From contig NZ_BEXF01000008.1 in NCBI RefSeq assembly GCF_002897295.1, forward strand, positions 224,235 through 288,234: a stretch of 64,000 nt of DNA. Reading direction: 5' to 3'. The DNA is from Brevibacillus reuszeri. Its GTDB lineage: Bacteria > Bacillota > Bacilli > Brevibacillales > Brevibacillaceae. The notes under the pieces were generated by a model. It searched no databases. It saw only the letters and a program-made list of their open reading frames with translations, and was not told the origin of the DNA. This document shows, one piece after another, positions 48,346 through 57,811 of this stretch (position 1 is its first letter; every line of letters begins with the position of its first letter). A program made the position numbers and the translations under genes.

Positions 48346-50346
48346 ATGAATGTAGTTCAGCTGGTAAAAGCGGCACAAGCCGGCAGTACAGAAGCATTTC
48401 AAGAGTTGATTGAACAACATCGGGAGCGGTTGTACAGAATGGCGCAATATTATGTCCGAAATGATGCTGACGCGGAGGATGTCGTCCATGAAGCGATATA
48501 CAAGGCACTGGTCAGTTTGCCTCGTCTAAAGCAGCCGTCCTATTTCGTGACGTGGCTGACACGCATTGTGATCAATTGTGCACTTGTCGTGCTGCAACGG
48601 CGAAAACGCACCGTTTTGGATGGTAATCAAGCTGTAGCACAGCTTCCTGCCACTGCGTTTGCGGCAGATGAGCGCATAGATTTGTTGGATGCGATACGAG
48701 AATTGGAGCTAAAGCAGAGACAGATCATCCAGTACAAATATTTTCAAGATATGACGATTGAAGACATCGCTGTTCTGCTGAACCTGCCCGTTGGTACAGT
48801 AAAAAGCATTTTGCACAAGGGGTTGAAAGCATTGCGCAAGCATTTTGAGACAGATGTGGTACAAAGGGCGGGAAAATCCGAAGCCGATATGGAAGCCGCG
48901 CTGCAACGTCTGCAGACCGATTTGAAGCTGCGTGCAGAGTCACTCGTTATGATTCCCAAGCAATACGAGCTGTTGATTGATGATTACCAGGAGCACTCGC
49001 GAGAAGGAGGGAGAGCACTGTTCGTTTGGACTGAGCCAGGAACAGATCATGGAATCTCCGTCGAATTGAGTAAAAAAGGAGACTTGCTGGAGTTTACAAT
49101 TGAAACAGCCGACAGAACGGAGGAAAAAGTGAGCTGCTCTGAAGACGAGCTGCGAGCGCAGGCTGAGAAGTTCGTTTTGGATCATTACCCCATGGCAATG
49201 GAGCAATTCGTTCCGATCAGGAGCAAGCAAACGAAGCAAGGCATATCGTTCGTGTATGGACAACAGGTTTTGGGGCTGCCTCTACCAGCTACCGGGTTTC
49301 GAGTCCATGTTAGCTGGAGCGGTACCGTCATCGAATTCCAATACAGTGGCAGGCAAAAAAGTCCGGAAATACCGCAAAGAATCGTCTCAAAAGAAAAGCT
49401 GTTCAAACGAATTGCAGACTTGATTGACTTTCGCTTGTATATGAGCCTCGTTCGGGCAGAGGGACAAAATGTACCAAAGGACAAGCTGCGGCTAGTCTAT
49501 CAGCCATCACGGTTTCTTTCCTGCTTTGATGCGGACGAAGAAAGACTGGAGTCTACTAGTGAAGATTTTAATAGGTTGGAAGAAGAAAGTGACGAATGGA
49601 TTCCTGTGCCGATGCAGTCTGCAGGCGAGCTTGATGAGCAGACAGCACTGGACCCTATTCACGATCTGATAGTTATCGATTCAAAGAAATATGAAATCAT
49701 TCGGGAGATAGTTATGGATGGCAGGCAAGGCATTGTCTGGCGGAGAAAGGACTGGAAGCCACAGGTGGAAAGGGACCTGTCGCTGGAGTCGTTTTTTCTG
49801 AATCGCTCTGAGGAATCAATCAAAGCCTTTATCGATCCCGATACGGGAAGATTGATTTCGTTCATCAGGTTCGAGGAGACCAAAGGTGATTTGCGCTTAT
49901 CTCGCGAAGAATGCCTCGAGCTCGCCTTGCAGTTTTTAAAGCGTGCTTGCCCGGGCATGGAGCCATTTTTACTACTGAAACAAGACGAGGAACGGGACCT
50001 GGACTCGGAGGTGTTCGCCTTTCATGTTCATAAAGACGGGGTTCTCCTTTATATGGAGAGAATCGTGATCGTCATCAATAAAACCACAGGTCAGCCTGAT
50101 CAAGTGAGTGGACTTACCGTCACGGAGGACCAACTCAAAGACCTGGATGTGACTCCGAGTATAGGGGTAGCAGAGGCGCGTCAGCTGTATTTAGCAGGGA
50201 TTAAGCTGAGATTGGAATGGGAAATCGACTATGCCGCCAAGACAAAAAAGCGGCGATATCGCTTATGCTATAAAGTGGTTCACAAGGAAACGGGGCTAGA
50301 GGTACGTATGGTCGACGCCAAAAGCCGTGAATTGATTTGCTGGTAA
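48346..50346 (+). CDS. ECF sigma factor fused to a YcdB/PepSY-like C-terminal region
   Basis: The 666-residue protein begins as a normal ECF sigma factor: region 2 (MNVVQLVKAAQAGSTEAFQE, DAEDVVHEAIYKALVSL, FVTWLTRIVINCALVVLQ) and region 4 (ELKQRQIIQYKYFQDMTIED, IAVLLNLPVGTVKSILHKG), to about residue 170. The following 490 residues have no membrane span and contain several YcdB/DUF4901- or PepSY-like units (LSREECLELALQFLKRACPG; DIGVAEARQLYL-like; RYRLCYKVVHKETG). Such domains are normally on membrane anti-sigma or secreted proteins. It suggests a sigma factor with a built-in regulatory domain. No separate anti-sigma gene is adjacent. Confidence 0.85.
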   Translation: MNVVQLVKAAQAGSTEAFQELIEQHRERLYRMAQYYVRNDADAEDVVHEAIYKALVSLPRLKQPSYFVTWLTRIVINCALVVLQRRKRTVLDGNQAVAQLPATAFAADERIDLLDAIRELELKQRQIIQYKYFQDMTIEDIAVLLNLPVGTVKSILHKGLKALRKHFETDVVQRAGKSEADMEAALQRLQTDLKLRAESLVMIPKQYELLIDDYQEHSREGGRALFVWTEPGTDHGISVELSKKGDLLEFTIETADRTEEKVSCSEDELRAQAEKFVLDHYPMAMEQFVPIRSKQTKQGISFVYGQQVLGLPLPATGFRVHVSWSGTVIEFQYSGRQKSPEIPQRIVSKEKLFKRIADLIDFRLYMSLVRAEGQNVPKDKLRLVYQPSRFLSCFDADEERLESTSEDFNRLEEESDEWIPVPMQSAGELDEQTALDPIHDLIVIDSKKYEIIREIVMDGRQGIVWRRKDWKPQVERDLSLESFFLNRSEESIKAFIDPDTGRLISFIRFEETKGDLRLSREECLELALQFLKRACPGMEPFLLLKQDEERDLDSEVFAFHVHKDGVLLYMERIVIVINKTTGQPDQVSGLTVTEDQLKDLDVTPSIGVAEARQLYLAGIKLRLEWEIDYAAKTKKRRYRLCYKVVHKETGLEVRMVDAKSRELICW

Positions 50347-50395
50347 GAGCGCTATTTTCAGTTGAAGCGTGAGGAGTAGCGTAGTTAAAAAGTAT

Positions 50396-50452
50396 AAAAA
50401 ACCAAGCGAACCAGGGACGGGACGGATTCCCGAAAGCACGCTTGGTTTTTTT
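50396..50452. terminator. Terminator between convergent genes
   Basis: AAAAACCAAGCG / CGCTTGGTTTTT outer stem with an inner GGGA...TCCC hairpin and a T run. T-rich on both strands, serving the fused sigma gene and the isochorismatase-family gene. Confidence 0.85.
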
Positions 50453-50457
50453 ACTCT

Positions 50458-51093
50458 CTATTTAATGGTATTCAGCACTTCTTCCAGACTACAAACATGC
50501 ACCCCGATATTGTTCATTTCCTGGATCCCTTTTTCGTAAACCTGTGACATCGAATCTGCCACCATGACGACTCGAAAATCACGCTCACTTGCTTCATACA
50601 TGGAAGTGCGCGGACAATTCGGAAAGTTGCAGCCTGTAAACACGATGGTGTCAATTTCTCGTTTGCGCAGGAAAGCTTCCAAATCCGTTTGATAGAATGC
50701 ACCCCAACGCGGCTTGTACATCACCCATTCGTTCTCACCAACTGTTTGAAACTCTCCATTCAGCAGCTTGACCGCATCTAATGAAGTATAGCCGAGCGAG
50801 CGGATCTCACTCACCAGCTCTGCGCCGTCTGTGTGGGGAGCAGCGATTTTCGCTCCATTTTCAATCGCTTCCCGGCGGCATATATCCACGTTCGAACCAT
50901 CTTCTTTATACAAGCGGATGACGTGGATAATGGGCAAACCTTTTTGGCGATAGGCTTCCAGTACGCGAACCATGTTGGGCAATACCTGAGAAGTACCCAC
51001 AATTTCAGCTGGGGCATTAGGCAAAGAAAAATCGTTTTGCGTATCAATCGTGATCAGTACGGAAGTGTTCCAATTTGGACTCGTATAGCTCAT
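50458..51093 (-). CDS. Isochorismatase-family cysteine hydrolase
   Basis: From the ATG at 51093 (AGGGGGACAG upstream) 211 residues. The catalytic triad of the family is visible: Asp in VLITIDTQNDFSLP, Lys in WVMYKPRWGAF and Cys in IVFTGCNFPNCPRTSMYEA. Such enzymes hydrolyse amides such as nicotinamide, N-carbamoyl compounds or isochorismate. No siderophore biosynthesis genes are near, so a generic amidase is more likely. It lies just downstream, on the same strand, of a two-component system. Confidence 0.9.
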   Translation of the reverse strand: MSYTSPNWNTSVLITIDTQNDFSLPNAPAEIVGTSQVLPNMVRVLEAYRQKGLPIIHVIRLYKEDGSNVDICRREAIENGAKIAAPHTDGAELVSEIRSLGYTSLDAVKLLNGEFQTVGENEWVMYKPRWGAFYQTDLEAFLRKREIDTIVFTGCNFPNCPRTSMYEASERDFRVVMVADSMSQVYEKGIQEMNNIGVHVCSLEEVLNTIK

Positions 51094-51124
51094 GACTGTC
51101 CCCCTCTTCCAATGGATGTTTTTC

Positions 51125-52873
51125 TCATATTTTAACTCGTTCGGTTGGAAATGAAAGTAAAATTTTTGTGCCTTTGCCCGTATCTGATTCGACCTGGATT
51201 GTGCCTTGATGAGCATCGACAATCGCTTTGGCAATACTCATGCCAAGTCCTGCCCCATCCGTTTTTTCGTCCGTATTCGTACCACGATAGTAGCGCTCGA
51301 ACAATTTTCGCTTCGTTTCCTCATCCATGCCGATTCCGTTGTCTGCAACAGTGATCCAGGCGGAATCTCCCGCCATACCTGTGCGCAAAATAATATGCGT
51401 GCCAGGAGGATTATGCTTGACTGCATTCATAATCAGATTGTCGAGCATTCGCCCGAACCATTTTGAATTCGCTTTTACAGGCAGCTTGCTATTATGCTCT
51501 TCGAAAGCAAAATCGACATGCTGGATGGTGGCATCGTTTACATAGCGAAGCACGGTTCGACGGACGAACTCATTTAGCTCGATGGTCTCTTCAAACGGGA
51601 TGCTGTTATTCTTCAATTGAAAGCTTAAAGAGAAGTCATGCAGCAGCTCCAGCATATAATCGCCCTTGCTCCGAATCATTGCTCCCATTTCCGAAAGCTC
51701 ACTTTTTGTAAAGCTGAAATGACCACTCTCCAGCAAATGCCCGTACCCTTGAATGGTAGCGAGAGGGGTTCGGAGATCATGGGAAATGCCTGTCATCCAC
51801 TCTTCCCGCGTCTTTTCCAAACGAACCCGTTCTCTATCCGATTCCTCCAGCTTCGCAGCCATATCATAAAAGCCGTTAATAACCTCTTTGTATAAACGAT
51901 ACCTCATTCGGAGCTTGCCATTTTTCCGAAATACCTTTTTCCTGTCCTTTTCTGGCAACGGCTCGTGATAATGTCCTTTTCCCATCCGCTCGAACCAATC
52001 GGTCAAAAGCAGCAAAGGCTGCCCGTAACGATAGCCGTGCCAGGTAGCGAATACAAGTGTTATAAGCAGCATGCCAGCAGCGAGGTACGTTAAAAAGAGA
52101 ATAACCTCTTGCAGGATCGGCTGATTGGGGACAGCGGGTCTTTCATTGACATCATGTAAAATCCATACGTTGCCGGTTGTACTTTCTGTGTAAGCAGCCA
52201 TTTTCGAATCATGCCTTGCCGGCTCCAACCGTATAGATACAAGCTCTAGCGGACGATATTGCTCGCGGGGCTGAGCTGCTCCAATCGTCTGAACAACGTG
52301 GTCTGCAGGATTTACGATTTCAATGTATTGTCTTGAATCCTTGAGCATGGCTTCCAGCTGTGACAGGGAAGCCGGACGAACAAGCCCGTTTTCTCCGAAG
52401 GCTCCAATCCATTCACGCAGCTGGTCAGCCCCTGGATCTTCTACACCAAGCATAAAAAAATGAGGCTGTGCCTCGGTCGAATCCAGGTATGTAAAGACCC
52501 GGAATGCTTCGTAGCGGCCCGTATCCTGAATTTGCAAAAGCTCAGTTGAGCCGTACGAGTCCTTCAAGCGGTTAGGAGGTACATTGAAGGAATAGATGAC
52601 CTTCCCATCCTCATCCACGATTTGCACCCAGCATCCGGCTTCCCTCAGCTGATTGGTCCAGCGCTCGGGAAGCTTCGCGACATTTTCGGTAAAGCTGGTT
52701 TCCGTTGCAATGTTTTCAATGGCTCCGATGGGAAACGTTCTTTGTAGATCCTGATTGACCAAGAATCGTATGAGAACGAGGGTACCTACAAGAAAAGCGA
52801 TGACCACAAACACCCATAAAGACAAAAACTGAAAGCTAAAATGAAAGGCTATCCTGCTGCGGAGACGGCTCAT
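51125..52873 (-). CDS. Sensor histidine kinase with large extracellular domain
   Basis: 582 residues with two membrane spans (15-37 and about 262-285) flanking an extracellular sensor of about 220 residues, a HAMP-like linker, H box MTGISHDLRTPLATIQGYG, N box LDNLIMNAVKHNP and G boxes VADNGIGMDEE and GAGLGMSIAKA. The start overlaps the end of the regulator gene by four bases. The organisation is that of an OmpR-family pair sensing an external signal. It does not resemble the short-loop VanS-like kinase at 15282. Confidence 0.92.
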   Translation of the reverse strand: MSRLRSRIAFHFSFQFLSLWVFVVIAFLVGTLVLIRFLVNQDLQRTFPIGAIENIATETSFTENVAKLPERWTNQLREAGCWVQIVDEDGKVIYSFNVPPNRLKDSYGSTELLQIQDTGRYEAFRVFTYLDSTEAQPHFFMLGVEDPGADQLREWIGAFGENGLVRPASLSQLEAMLKDSRQYIEIVNPADHVVQTIGAAQPREQYRPLELVSIRLEPARHDSKMAAYTESTTGNVWILHDVNERPAVPNQPILQEVILFLTYLAAGMLLITLVFATWHGYRYGQPLLLLTDWFERMGKGHYHEPLPEKDRKKVFRKNGKLRMRYRLYKEVINGFYDMAAKLEESDRERVRLEKTREEWMTGISHDLRTPLATIQGYGHLLESGHFSFTKSELSEMGAMIRSKGDYMLELLHDFSLSFQLKNNSIPFEETIELNEFVRRTVLRYVNDATIQHVDFAFEEHNSKLPVKANSKWFGRMLDNLIMNAVKHNPPGTHIILRTGMAGDSAWITVADNGIGMDEETKRKLFERYYRGTNTDEKTDGAGLGMSIAKAIVDAHQGTIQVESDTGKGTKILLSFPTERVKI

Positions 52874-53583
52874 AATCCTTTCTCCTTCACGAGCTTATAT
52901 CCGAGACCACGGATCGTCACCAAGCTTTTGGGGTCACTCGGATCGGTTTCGATGCGCTCGCGAATTTTGCGAACATGCACCATGACGGTACTATCGTCTC
53001 CGAACCCGTCCATGCCCCAAACAGCATCATAAAGCTGTGATTTGGAAAAAACGATATTGGGATGCTTGCACAAATAGAGCAGCAATTGAAACACTTGGGC
53101 AGGACAAGAAACGGACTCTCCATTCACGATCAGCTCGCCTGCACTTTCATTTACGAGAAAATGCCCAAAGTCGTACAGCGTAGGATCGTCATTTCCTTTA
53201 TAGATAGGAAGCGCTGTCCCTCTGCGCAGTCTTGCTTTGATTCTCGCTACTACCTCCAATGGGTTAAACGGTTTGGAGACATAATCGTCTCCACCTGTAG
53301 CAAAGCCAGTAAGAACATCAAAATCAGAGGTTCTGGCTGTCACAAAGATGATGTGTGCATCTGACAGCTCACGAATTTTCGGGCACACTTCGTATCCGGT
53401 TTTATCTGGCAGCATCACGTCCAGCAAAATAATGTCCGCGCCATGCACTTCGAGCAAATGAAGTCCCTCTTGAGCCGTTGTTGCCGTATAGATACGCTGA
53501 AATCCTTCTTTTCGCAGCGTCATTTCAAGCATTTGTAAAATTGACTTTTCATCGTCGATCAGTAAGATTTTGGCGTCTTGCAT
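52870..53583 (-). CDS. OmpR-family response regulator
   Basis: The ATG at 53583 has GGAGTGAT at good distance; the GTG at 53592 is within that site. The 237-residue regulator has a receiver domain (ILLIDDEKSILQML, phospho-Asp in IILLDVMLPDKTGYEV, Thr in FVTARTSD, Lys in YVSKPFNPLEVVARIK) and a winged-helix output domain (CPAQVFQLLLYLCKHPNIVF ... TIRGLGYKLV). Co-transcribed with its kinase. The divergent DUF418 gene 154 bases away is a candidate target. Confidence 0.93.
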   Translation of the reverse strand: MQDAKILLIDDEKSILQMLEMTLRKEGFQRIYTATTAQEGLHLLEVHGADIILLDVMLPDKTGYEVCPKIRELSDAHIIFVTARTSDFDVLTGFATGGDDYVSKPFNPLEVVARIKARLRRGTALPIYKGNDDPTLYDFGHFLVNESAGELIVNGESVSCPAQVFQLLLYLCKHPNIVFSKSQLYDAVWGMDGFGDDSTVMVHVRKIRERIETDPSDPKSLVTIRGLGYKLVKEKGL

Positions 53584-53737
53584 GTTTATCACTCCGTATA
53601 CCTGGCATTCTTCTTAGTTGTATTGTACATAATCTTCCTTAATTCTAGCTAAACAAGTGGAGGAAGCGTTTAGAAAACGGTAAGGAGACTTTTAGAGTCA
53701 CTTTAGCTTGCCTTGCTACAATCAAGCCGAGGTGATC

Positions 53738-54943
53738 ATGATGGACATAAAACAAAGCCGCATTCACATTATTGATGGCTTGCGGGGCTTCAGTCTGCTA
53801 GGAATTTTGATGGCGAATATGCTGATCTTTCAATACGGGATATGGGGGAAAGAGCAAATACAGTTATATGCGATTCCTCCATTTGATTCGATCACATACC
53901 AGTTAGTAAAAATCGTGATCGAGGGCAGCTTTATGCCGATTTTCACGTTCATGTTTGGCTTTAGCATGATAAAGATGAAAGAAAGCTTAGAAGCAAAGGG
54001 ACTTGGAACCAAACGCTTTTTTGCCCGTCGGTTTCTTTTGTTGATTGTACTTGGTATCATCCATTCGGAATTTTTATGGGAAGGCGACATCCTTGCTTTT
54101 TACGGAATGATGGGCTTCTTTCTATTGTTGTTCATGAACCGTAAACCGAAGACATTACTGGTGTGGGGAGTAGTCGTACTCTTTGTGATCAGCTTACTGG
54201 GTCTGGTTCCGGAGGAGAAGAACAATCCGGAAGCGGTAGCAGATCAAGCGCGTATGGAGGCTTATGTTCAAAAAACAATGACGGTGTACGGTACTGGAAC
54301 GTATGACGAAATTAGCCTTCATCGAAAAACGGAAGATCCGCTGGGATTACCTGACTATGTGATGGCAGTCATATTGCTGCTGGCTCCTATCATGACTGTA
54401 CCGATGTTCTTATTTGGCATGTATGCAGCAAAATCCCGCTGGTTTGAAAAGCCAGACGAAGAGCGTGCATCGTACTTTAGAAAAATGCTGATCTTTCTGC
54501 CGATTGGCCTTTTACTCAAATCGGTAAAGGTTCTCGCCCCAGGCTATTGGTGGAGTGGTGTTGGTGATATATCAGGTGGAGTCATACTTGCGATCGGTTA
54601 TCTATTCGCGTTTGTATGGCTGTTCTCAAAAAGTGAATCATCGGCGTGGCTTCTGAGATTCCAGGCCGTCGGGAAGCTGTCATTGACGAATTATCTGCTA
54701 CAAACCGTCATTTGTACGACGATCTTTTATGGCTATGGATTGGGCCTGTTCGGAAAGCTTGGTGTTTTAGCTGGCTGTGGTTTGGCACTAGTCATTTACG
54801 TGATTCAGCTCTTTGTCAGCCCGTTGTATCTCAAGCAGTTTCGTTATGGACCAGTTGAACGTCTGCTGCGCATGTGGACGAATTTTTCCTGGTCAGGAAG
54901 CCCGAAGCCAAAGCAGTTACCAGATAAGCCAATGTCGCTATAG
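53738..54943 (+). CDS. DUF418 integral membrane protein
   Basis: 401 residues from the ATG at 53738 (GAGGTGAT upstream). It has eight or nine spans and the DUF418 layout: IHIIDGLRGFSLLGILMANM, FMPIFTFMFGFSMIKMKES, FFARRFLLLIVLGIIHSEF with LWEGDIL, and the C-terminal VGKLSLTNYLLQTVICTTIF ending in GPVERLLRMWT. The family is related to acyltransferase-3-type membrane proteins and has no proven activity. It is divergent from the two-component system at 51-53.6 kb. Confidence 0.9.
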   Translation: MMDIKQSRIHIIDGLRGFSLLGILMANMLIFQYGIWGKEQIQLYAIPPFDSITYQLVKIVIEGSFMPIFTFMFGFSMIKMKESLEAKGLGTKRFFARRFLLLIVLGIIHSEFLWEGDILAFYGMMGFFLLLFMNRKPKTLLVWGVVVLFVISLLGLVPEEKNNPEAVADQARMEAYVQKTMTVYGTGTYDEISLHRKTEDPLGLPDYVMAVILLLAPIMTVPMFLFGMYAAKSRWFEKPDEERASYFRKMLIFLPIGLLLKSVKVLAPGYWWSGVGDISGGVILAIGYLFAFVWLFSKSESSAWLLRFQAVGKLSLTNYLLQTVICTTIFYGYGLGLFGKLGVLAGCGLALVIYVIQLFVSPLYLKQFRYGPVERLLRMWTNFSWSGSPKPKQLPDKPMSL

Positions 54944-54945
54944 AG

Positions 54946-54988
54946 TAAAGAAGGAAGGGAGAGCGGATAACGACTCTTCCTTCCTTTT
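54946..54988. terminator. Terminator between DUF418 and serine hydrolase genes
   Basis: AAAGAAGGAAGG / CCTTCCTTTTTTT: a stem with an 18-20 base loop and a T run between convergent genes. Confidence 0.8.
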
Positions 54989-55012
54989 TTTGGCTGATAT
55001 GACCTCGCATCC

Positions 55013-56068
55013 TTATGAGCGCTCTTCAAAAAACTTGGTGGTCAAAATACGGGCCAATTTATCCACATTCATCTTTCGCATTCCGATGAGTGGCAGCTGA
55101 CTCCAGACATCGATACCATAATTGGAAAGAATCACAATGCCGATTCCCTTTTCTCGATTAAAGGTCATAAAGCTGCTCGAGCCGTATGTTCCGCCATTGT
55201 GCCAGTGGGTGGTGGAGCCGTCCTTTTCCTGATAAAACATCCAGCTATAGCCGATTCCAATGCCCCTGCCAGGAAAAATGGCATGCTGCTCCTTGCGGGT
55301 TTCTTCGAGCGCTGACGATAGTGGATGATCGGTCGTGGACAAATGCGCTTCAACATAGGTTAGCATGTCGGAGAGGGAGGAGCGTACAGCCCCTGCACCT
55401 GCGAAAGTGTCGTGGAAATCCCAAAGAGGCATCGGTTTACCTGCGGCGCTGTATACCGGGAGAGTGGCACTGGGCTCACGGAGGTTTGCGCCAACACCAG
55501 AAGAGGTCATCCCGAGAGGCAGGAAAATCTCATCATACAGTGCGTCATGCAAGCTTTTTCCCAAGTGTCTGGAAAGAAGCCAGCCTAGTATTCCAAAGCC
55601 ATAATTGGAGTAGCGATGGCTTTTTTTCGTTTTAGGGCTCTCTGACAATACAGCATCTATTAAAAGCTTCTCCGTATAATTGGCGTACGGATTTCGCTTA
55701 TCGACAATCGTTTCTCGCAGATTATTAGGGATGGCCGGTAGTCCCGCTGTATGGGTTACGAGCTGCAGAAGCGTTGTTTGCTGCGCGAACGGGCTTGAAG
55801 TCCACTCGGGAATGTGGCTAGAAAGTGGATCAGCACGGTTCCAAAGCCCCTTCTGCTCCCCGATCGCAAGCAAAAGACCGGTCATCGTTTTGGTAATAGA
55901 ACCGATTTCATAGAGTGAATGGGAATGAACTTCTTCCGTCATCTGATCCCGTGTCCAAATCAATTTTTCTGATTTGCTAACCAGCCCAACTGTCAGCTGG
56001 TGCGCAGGGGGACTAACCCAGCGATGAATATGATCTTCTGTCATCACATCCATAAGTGTGATTTTCAC
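55013..56068 (-). CDS. Serine hydrolase (beta-lactamase/PBP4*-like)
   Basis: The 351-residue protein starts at the GTG at 56068, with AAGGGAAG upstream; an ATG five codons in is also possible. Catalytic motifs: S-x-x-K as SITK (YEIGSITKTMTG), YxN as YSNYG (HRYSNYGFGILGW) and HxG as HWHNGG. No signal peptide is seen. The protein resembles cytoplasmic D-aminopeptidase/esterase-type members. It is monocistronic and convergent with DUF418. Confidence 0.88.
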   Translation of the reverse strand: MKITLMDVMTEDHIHRWVSPPAHQLTVGLVSKSEKLIWTRDQMTEEVHSHSLYEIGSITKTMTGLLLAIGEQKGLWNRADPLSSHIPEWTSSPFAQQTTLLQLVTHTAGLPAIPNNLRETIVDKRNPYANYTEKLLIDAVLSESPKTKKSHRYSNYGFGILGWLLSRHLGKSLHDALYDEIFLPLGMTSSGVGANLREPSATLPVYSAAGKPMPLWDFHDTFAGAGAVRSSLSDMLTYVEAHLSTTDHPLSSALEETRKEQHAIFPGRGIGIGYSWMFYQEKDGSTTHWHNGGTYGSSSFMTFNREKGIGIVILSNYGIDVWSQLPLIGMRKMNVDKLARILTTKFFEERS

Positions 56069-56303
56069 AAATTCACTTCCCTTGAAGGATTTGGTAAGGA
56101 TGCTGATTCAATCTAGTTTTACGGATGGATGACAGGATGGTTACAACGATTTTAAACCACTCTATTTGTTTGAAAATTCAGTTGAATCTCCCCTAAGAGG
56201 AGGTCCTATAATCGGTGAACAAGAGGCTGTGCGCAAGCTGGTTGAGGTAGGAGGGATAGGATAGAAGCCTGTACGAATCAATCGACAAAGGAGCTTAGAA
56301 CAT

Positions 56304-57545
56304 ATGAAATTATACCTTGCGGATCGTGTGATTATCGGAGATGGAGAACAAGTCATTGACCGAGCAGCAGTCGCTGTGGACGACGAGGGTGAGCTTGTAT
56401 TCGTCGGTACACAGGAGGAAACGCGAAGCAAATTTCCACAAGCAGACGTGATTCGCTACGACGGTTGTACCATTTTGCCTGGCTTGATCGATTTGCACGT
56501 GCATATCGGATATTGGTGGAACAAGCCTGATGTGGCACAGTATAACGATGGGATGATCGCGCTACTGGCAGCGAATAATTTGAAAGAAGCGCTGTCACTT
56601 GGCGTAACCACTATTCGAGATGTCGCAGGGCCAGATGGACTTTGTCGAACGTTAAAAACAGCTCGAAAAAAGAAATATATCGTGTCTCCTCGCCTTTTTG
56701 ATGTAAACCAAGGAATTATTATGACGGGCGGGCATGGATGGCCGTTAAAAGGGGGAATGCGTGAAGCGAATGGACCTTGGGAAGTGAGAACAGCGATACG
56801 TGAGCAGATAAAGGCTGGAGCAGACTGGATCAAGCTGATGACCAGTGATCGGACAGCTACCCCCGAGTTTACGCAGGAAGAGCTGGATACTGCTGTGGAT
56901 GAAACGCATCGCTTGGGAAAACCATGCTGTGTTCACGCTTCCTTGCAGCCAGCAATTCAAATGGCGATTGATGCCGGGTTCGATACGATTGAGCACGCGA
57001 CATTCATGACCGTGAAACAGGCAAAACAAATGGCGGAAAAGGGACTCGTTTGGGTACCGACGATGATTACGTTTTTCCAAATAGCTGACTACTGCAGAAA
57101 AGCATTGGAGCATGCTCCCAAAACGGAAAGTGCCGTTCACGAGCACCTCAAGGAGCAAGGCGCGTTCTTCATGGAGTCGGAAAAGGCGTACAGAGAAAAC
57201 TTCGCCAAATTGATGGAGACCGGAGTAAAAATCGCTACAGGTACAGATATCGTATTGGATGGCTTGCCGATCACACCAGTAGCAGACGAAATTGCGCTCA
57301 TGGTGGAGCTGGGAATGGAACCAATCAAAGCGATTCAAGCCGGAACCCAAAATGCGGCTGAAGTGCTGGGTCTAGGCCACAGGATGGGTACGTTACAAGC
57401 AGGTTATCTCGCGGATTTGCTGGTGGTCAAAGGAAATCCACTGGACAATATCACTGCACTGCAAAGCGTTCATGAGGTATTCCTTGAAGGTGTCTCCGTG
57501 TTTGCAAGTGGGACGAGAGGCAAAGAGACGACGCCGTCAACATGA
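56304..57545 (+). CDS. Metal-dependent amidohydrolase (imidazolonepropionase/prolidase-like)
   Basis: The 413-residue amidohydrolase has the composite domain strands at both ends (KLYLADRVIIGDGEQVIDRA; AGYLADLLVVKGNPLDNI), metal-binding HVH in LPGLIDLHVHIG, a bridging Lys in WIKLMTS, later His in CCVHASLQ and TIEHATF, and the Asp in IATGTDIVLDG. This pattern fits the Xaa-Pro/Xaa-Lys dipeptidase and ochratoxinase branch of the superfamily. GGAGCTTAG precedes the ATG. The substrate cannot be determined from sequence. Confidence 0.9.
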   Translation: MKLYLADRVIIGDGEQVIDRAAVAVDDEGELVFVGTQEETRSKFPQADVIRYDGCTILPGLIDLHVHIGYWWNKPDVAQYNDGMIALLAANNLKEALSLGVTTIRDVAGPDGLCRTLKTARKKKYIVSPRLFDVNQGIIMTGGHGWPLKGGMREANGPWEVRTAIREQIKAGADWIKLMTSDRTATPEFTQEELDTAVDETHRLGKPCCVHASLQPAIQMAIDAGFDTIEHATFMTVKQAKQMAEKGLVWVPTMITFFQIADYCRKALEHAPKTESAVHEHLKEQGAFFMESEKAYRENFAKLMETGVKIATGTDIVLDGLPITPVADEIALMVELGMEPIKAIQAGTQNAAEVLGLGHRMGTLQAGYLADLLVVKGNPLDNITALQSVHEVFLEGVSVFASGTRGKETTPST

Positions 57546-57576
57546 AGAAGATTCGAGAGATAAGGGGGGAAGCAAT

Positions 57577-57681
57577 ATGCACACAGCGTTTTGTTCCGAG
57601 GCAGATCGAGGCATGCTGTATTTGCCCGGAGCAGAACCCCAAAAAGAATATTGCATTGGAGGACGAGGGATCGACAAGTAA
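57577..57681 (+). CDS. Possible 34-residue peptide
   Basis: The ATG at 57577 has GGGGGGAA seven bases upstream and lies 31 bases behind the amidohydrolase stop. The peptide MHTAFCSEADRGMLYLPGAE continues to EYCIGGRGIDK and has two Cys but no hydrophobic segment. A terminator-like hairpin follows. It might be a small operon partner, but it is not recognised and could be chance. Confidence 0.3.
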   Translation: MHTAFCSEADRGMLYLPGAEPQKEYCIGGRGIDK

Positions 57682-57729
57682 ACAAAATAATCAGCATATC
57701 TTTCAATCCTGCCGATAGTATAATGTCTG

Positions 57730-57770
57730 AAAAGGGAATTCTTCTCATATAAGGATTCTCTTTTCTTTTT
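57730..57770 (+). terminator. Terminator behind the amidohydrolase operon
   Basis: AAAAGGGAATTCTT...AAGGATTCTCTTTT forms a hairpin, followed by CTTTTT. Confidence 0.6.
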
Positions 57771-57778
57771 AACGTATA

Positions 57779-57811
57779 GGAATTTATAAGCGTATGACGC
57801 TTATGAATTCC
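57779..57811. other. Strong hairpin ahead of the MerR gene
   Basis: A 14-base arm GGAATTTATAAGCG pairs with CGCTTATGAATTCC around a five-base loop. More short hairpins (CCTCTTTGAGGAGG; CCTCGATAGAGG with TTTT) follow up to 57921 before the MerR start. The 200 bases may be a structured leader; I match it to no riboswitch class I know. Confidence 0.45.
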
